This document shows, one piece after another, positions 60,936-64,000 of a stretch of DNA of 64,000 nt (positions are counted from its first letter, which is position 1; every line of letters begins with the position of its first letter). Source of the DNA: Usitatibacter rugosus (lineage in GTDB: Bacteria > Pseudomonadota > Gammaproteobacteria > Burkholderiales > Usitatibacteraceae). A model generated the notes under the pieces. That model was not told where the DNA came from and did not search any database. It was given only the letters and a program-made list of their open reading frames with translations. The stretch is from contig NZ_CP053069.1 of assembly GCF_013003965.1 (NCBI RefSeq), positions 3,937,419 to 4,001,418 of the forward strand. Reading direction: 5' to 3'. The translations under genes were made by a program, and so were the position numbers.

Positions 60936-62780
60936 ATGCAACCCTCGAAGCTCGCGGGCCTGTTCGGCCTCGCCGCCCTCGGCGCCCAGGCGCAAGTTCC
61001 CCCTCCCGCGCAGCCGACGATGCTCGACCCGATCGTGGTCACGGCCACCCGCAGCCTCAAGCCCGAGGTGCAGACCGTGCGCGACACGATCGTCATCACG
61101 CGCACCGACCTCGACGCCGCGGGCAACCTGTCGCTCGCCGAAGTGCTGCAGCGAAACGCCGGCATCGAATTCCGCGGCACGGGCGGCCCGGGGCAACCGG
61201 GCGGCCTCTTCATCCGCGGCTCGACCTCCGGACAGACGCTGGTGCTGATCGACGGCATCCGCGTGAACAACCCGCTCGGCACGACCTCGATCGAGAACAT
61301 CCCGCTCGAGATGATCGAGCGGATCGAGGTGGTGAAGGGCCCGGTGTCGAGCCTCTACGGGGCCGATGCGATCGGCGGCGTGGTGCAGGTCTTCACGCGC
61401 GGCAAGAAGGTCCCGCACTTCTTCGCCAACGCGGGCTACGGCGAGGACAACGACTGGCGCGCGAGCGCGGGCGTGACCGGCGTCGACAAGACGACATCCT
61501 TTTCGGTCTCCACCGGCTACCGCAAGGTGGACGCACCCAGCGCCACCAACTCGCGCAACTTCTGCCACGACCCGGATCGCGATCCGTACGAGAACGCGTT
61601 CTTCAACGCCAAGGTCACGCAGCAGCTCTGGAACGGCGAGATGCTGTCCTTCAACGGCTTCGTCTCCCAGGGCAAGACGCACTTCGACGGCTGCGCCGAC
61701 AACGACGGCAACCTGCACGACGACCTGAACAAGCAGACGCTCTACGGCGCGAGCGTGTCGGCCGCCTCGCTCTTCGCGACCGGCTGGACCAGCCGCCTCA
61801 CGTACAACTTCGGCCTCGACGACACGCAGGTCACGGGCGCCTTCCCCAGCACCTTCAAGACGCAGCAGGACCAGCTCTCGTGGGTGAACGAGTTCACCAT
61901 CCCGGGCGGCTCCATGCTCGCGGGCGCCGAGGGCCTGCGCCAGACGATCGTGCAATCGAGCTCCACGTTCGCGAAGGACCATCGCGAGGTGGCGGGCGTG
62001 TTCGCGAGCATCAACCAGCTCTGGTACGGCCAGCGCACGGAAGCGAGCATCCGCCGCGACTACGACCTGGACGAATCCTTCGGGGACAGCACCACCGGAA
62101 GCTTGAGCTACGGCGTCGATTGGCCCTGGGTCGGCGCGCTCTCGGCCACGTACGGAGAGGGCTTCCGCATGCCGACGTTCTTCGACCTCTACGGCCCGAC
62201 GTCGGACTTCTACGTGCCCAACGCGAACCTGCGCCCCGAGCGCAGCCACAGCACCGAGATCTCGCTGCGCAGCGCACCGAAAAGCGCGTGGACCTGGCGC
62301 ATCACCGCATTCGACAACCGCATCGAGGACCTCATCACGTACGTCTTCCCGACGGTGGAGAACGTGAAGAAGGCGCGCATCCGCGGCGCGGAGGCGAACG
62401 TGCAGGCGACGTGGCTCGGCATCGACTGGCGCGGGGCTCTCACCGTGCAGCGTCCGGAGGACGACGAGACCGGCAAGCGCCTGCAGGGACGTGCCGAGCA
62501 GTTCGGCACCCTCTCGGCCTCGAAGCGCTTCGGCTCGGCATGGACCGTGGGCGCTTCCGTGTTCGCGAGCGGCGACCGCTTCGACTCGGTCACCGAAGCG
62601 CCCGACACGCGCCTGCCCGGCTACGCGATCCTGGACGCGCGCGTTCGCTACCAGGTGGACCGGCGCTGGGCGGTCGAGCTCTCGGCCACCAACCTCACGG
62701 ACCGCAAGTACGAGAGCGCCGTGGGCTACAACGCTCCGGGGCGCGGCGTGCTGCTCACCGTGCGCTTCGACGCGTTCTAG
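60936..62780 (+). CDS. btuB: TonB-dependent vitamin B12 receptor BtuB
   Basis: 614 residues. Signal peptide (about 1-20), TonB box/plug start 'DPIVVTATR' (31-39), plug domain with 'LAEVLQRNAGIEFRGTGGPGQPGGLFIRGSTSGQTLVLIDGIRVNNP' and 'SLYGADAIGGVVQVFTRG', then a 22-strand barrel ending 'GVLLTVRFDAF' with the terminal Phe signal. The B12 riboswitch upstream identifies the ligand as a corrinoid. AAGGA is 5 nt before the ATG. Confidence 0.93.
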   Translation: MQPSKLAGLFGLAALGAQAQVPPPAQPTMLDPIVVTATRSLKPEVQTVRDTIVITRTDLDAAGNLSLAEVLQRNAGIEFRGTGGPGQPGGLFIRGSTSGQTLVLIDGIRVNNPLGTTSIENIPLEMIERIEVVKGPVSSLYGADAIGGVVQVFTRGKKVPHFFANAGYGEDNDWRASAGVTGVDKTTSFSVSTGYRKVDAPSATNSRNFCHDPDRDPYENAFFNAKVTQQLWNGEMLSFNGFVSQGKTHFDGCADNDGNLHDDLNKQTLYGASVSAASLFATGWTSRLTYNFGLDDTQVTGAFPSTFKTQQDQLSWVNEFTIPGGSMLAGAEGLRQTIVQSSSTFAKDHREVAGVFASINQLWYGQRTEASIRRDYDLDESFGDSTTGSLSYGVDWPWVGALSATYGEGFRMPTFFDLYGPTSDFYVPNANLRPERSHSTEISLRSAPKSAWTWRITAFDNRIEDLITYVFPTVENVKKARIRGAEANVQATWLGIDWRGALTVQRPEDDETGKRLQGRAEQFGTLSASKRFGSAWTVGASVFASGDRFDSVTEAPDTRLPGYAILDARVRYQVDRRWAVELSATNLTDRKYESAVGYNAPGRGVLLTVRFDAF

Positions 62781-63542
62781 TTACTTGCGGATCAGGCCCT
62801 GGCCCGTGGGGAGCGACAGGATCATCACCCCGTGCGCGAGCGCCCAGGCGTCCCAGGCCTTCTTCTGGTTGAGGTGCGCGGCCCAGCCGTAGTCGTCCAG
62901 CAGCATGAACGCGCCGGGCACGAGGCGCGGCCAGAGGAACTCCGCCGCCGCCATCTCCGCCGCCGCCACGTTCATGTCGATGGAGGCGTAGGCGACCTTC
63001 GTGGAGCCGGCCATGGCCGAGAGCGTGTCGGGAACGCGCCCGCGCACCACCACGGCGTTGGGCCAGCGCGAGAATTTCTTCACCACGTCGGCATGCAGCG
63101 CATCGCCGTTCTGGTACTTGCGGTTCATCTCGAGGACGCCGAAGCGCTTTTCCTCCTCGTTCACCTGCTCGGCGGGGATGCCGGCCCAGGTGTCGAAGAG
63201 GTAGAACTTGCGCGAGGCCTGCTTCGCGAAGTCGAGCCACGTCATCACGGCGCCGGAGAGGATCCCCGTGTGCACGCCGCACTCCACGAAGTCGCCCTCG
63301 AGGGCGAGCGCCTGGGTGGCGCACCAGAGCGCCACGTGCGTGCGCCACTCGACCTGCGTGCCGGGCCGGCCGTTCTCGAGGCCGACCCCGTACGCCCGCA
63401 GGAAGCGCGCGTCGCGCATGAAGTCTGCGTTGTGCTGCGAGGCGAGGCCGTCCTGGTTGTACGTGAGCGGCCCCTGGACGAGCAGGCGCCCGTCGGGGAG
63501 CGGGAACTTCACCTCGAGGCTGAGGCTGTCGAGCTTGCTCAT
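62781..63542 (-). CDS. TylF/MycF-like class I methyltransferase
   Basis: 253 residues. 'FVECGVHTGILSGAVMTWLDFA' is the SAM loop, 'FYLFDTWAGIPAEQVNEEE' follows, and 'VAYASIDMNVAAAEMAAAEFLWPRLVPGAFMLLDDYGW' supplies the acidic metal-binding residues of the macrocin O-methyltransferase (TylF) family. Such enzymes methylate sugars, often in surface glycans. The acceptor is unknown. Its stop abuts the convergent btuB stop without a gap, and its start overlaps the next gene (ATGA). Confidence 0.83.
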   Translation of the reverse strand: MSKLDSLSLEVKFPLPDGRLLVQGPLTYNQDGLASQHNADFMRDARFLRAYGVGLENGRPGTQVEWRTHVALWCATQALALEGDFVECGVHTGILSGAVMTWLDFAKQASRKFYLFDTWAGIPAEQVNEEEKRFGVLEMNRKYQNGDALHADVVKKFSRWPNAVVVRGRVPDTLSAMAGSTKVAYASIDMNVAAAEMAAAEFLWPRLVPGAFMLLDDYGWAAHLNQKKAWDAWALAHGVMILSLPTGQGLIRK

Positions 63543-64000
63543 GGGGCGAGCTTCGCCTCGACGACCCGCGACTCGCAGTCGAACTCGCGATAGAGGCCGC
63601 GCATGAGCGTATCCATCTGCTTGGCATTGCGCATGTCGAGCCAGCGATAGCCGTCGTAGTCGCCGCGGGGCGCGGTCACCACGTGGTGGATGCGCTCCGA
63701 GCGGATCACCGCGGGCCGGGCGTCCATCAGGACCGCTTCCCATTCCTCGGTGGGCGTCTCGCTCCACAGCCAGCGCATCCAGTCGGCGAGGAAGAGGAAC
63801 ACGCTGTGGTCGAACACGCCGTCGGGCGTGGACTGCAGGCGCTCCGCGTGCCCGCGGATCAGCTCGCGGCGAAGGCGCTTCTGCAAATCGCGCGGGACTT
63901 CGTAGAGGGTCTGGTAGCCGTAGCGCTGCACGAGCTCGCGCGACGGGTCCGTGATGGGAGCGGCGCTCCCGGCGAGCTGGGTCGCGAGGGAAGCGATATC
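63539..64000 (-). CDS. Gene cut by the window edge; unknown, possibly a P-loop kinase-like protein
   Basis: The frame is open to base 64000, so the N-terminus lies outside; 153 residues are visible. Segments 'LQKRLRRELIRGHAERLQ', 'FDHSVFLFLADWMRWLW', 'IHHVVTAPRGDYDGYRWLDMRN' have an alpha-helical, kinase/ATPase-like character, but a Walker A motif, if any, would be in the missing part. A GTG at 63931 is internal rather than a convincing start. It overlaps the TylF-like gene (ATGA), so the two are coupled. Confidence 0.6.
   Translation of the reverse strand, partial: DIASLATQLAGSAAPITDPSRELVQRYGYQTLYEVPRDLQKRLRRELIRGHAERLQSTPDGVFDHSVFLFLADWMRWLWSETPTEEWEAVLMDARPAVIRSERIHHVVTAPRGDYDGYRWLDMRNAKQMDTLMRGLYREFDCESRVVEAKLAP

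Overview
The window looks like a chromosomal segment of a high-GC betaproteobacterium. The evidence is gene order typical of that class: rpsT/murJ divergent, ribF-ileS-lspA-ispH, tkt-gap-pgk-pyk...fba-purC, zapA-6S RNA-EVE, plus a Neisseria-type argA and a betaproteobacterial minor-pilin operon. A Usitatibacter-like or related soil/freshwater lineage would fit, but the genus is a guess. Coding density is very high. No intergenic gap exceeds 300 bp, and many neighbours overlap by 1-4 nt (ATGA, GTGA, TGATG). I see no prophage, transposase gene, integrase or CRISPR array.

Layout. 1-1604: the end of a prepilin-like gene and a second prepilin. 1619-5232: folE2, a retropepsin-like protease, a class I amidotransferase, an OmpA-family protein and yajQ. 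5241-9162 (minus): rpsT and an argD-argF operon ending in a secreted protein of unknown function and a methyltransferase. 9257-15941 (plus): murJ, ribF, ileS, lspA, ispH. 15946-24089 (minus): type IV pilus minor-pilin operon pilE-fimT-pilV-pilW-pilX-pilY1 plus a small secreted protein. 24275-25265: tRNA-Thr(CGU) and small envelope genes. 25398-30990 (minus): ilvA followed by two paralogous TPR/glycosyltransferase-like genes. 31026-31819: rpiA and a 134-bp palindrome. 37429 down to 31822 (minus): an eight-gene run speD-speE-ygiB-ygiC-DUF350-rsmE-argA-yggX. 37696-45143 (plus): tkt, a GNAT gene, gap, two accessory genes, pgk, pyk. 45156-49518: secreted or membrane proteins that interrupt the usual pyk-fba neighbourhood. 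49607-51540: fba and purC. 51578-55974: a secreted EF-hand protein, two paralogous secreted beta-rich proteins, and a DUF6502-DUF5666 pair behind a twin operator. 55978-60000: DUF3530 hydrolase, TerC, M20 deacylase, TauE/SafE, EVE. 60004-60711: 6S RNA, zapA, a ZapB-like coiled coil. 60785-62780: cobalamin riboswitch and btuB. 62781-64000: a methyltransferase and a gene cut by the window edge.

How the genes work together. The arginine genes (argA, argD, argF) and polyamine genes (speD, speE) could share precursor supply, because ornithine made by the ArgA/ArgD route feeds both ArgF and, through putrescine, SpeE. Placing the glutathionylspermidine-synthase-like YgiC with its usual partners YgiB and DUF350 directly behind speDE suggests an unassigned use of spermidine. 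The tkt/gap/pgk/pyk/fba block is central carbon metabolism. The pilin operon builds a type IV pilus tip. Several secreted proteins share one beta-rich module with a W-x(n)-SG-x-G signature.

The best candidates for something undescribed are four. One is the twin 8-3-8 operator between DUF6502 and the paired secreted proteins. Another is the speDE-ygiBC-DUF350 arrangement. The other two are long imperfect palindromes at 31686-31819 and 40252-40403 that behave like MITE or terminator-type elements.
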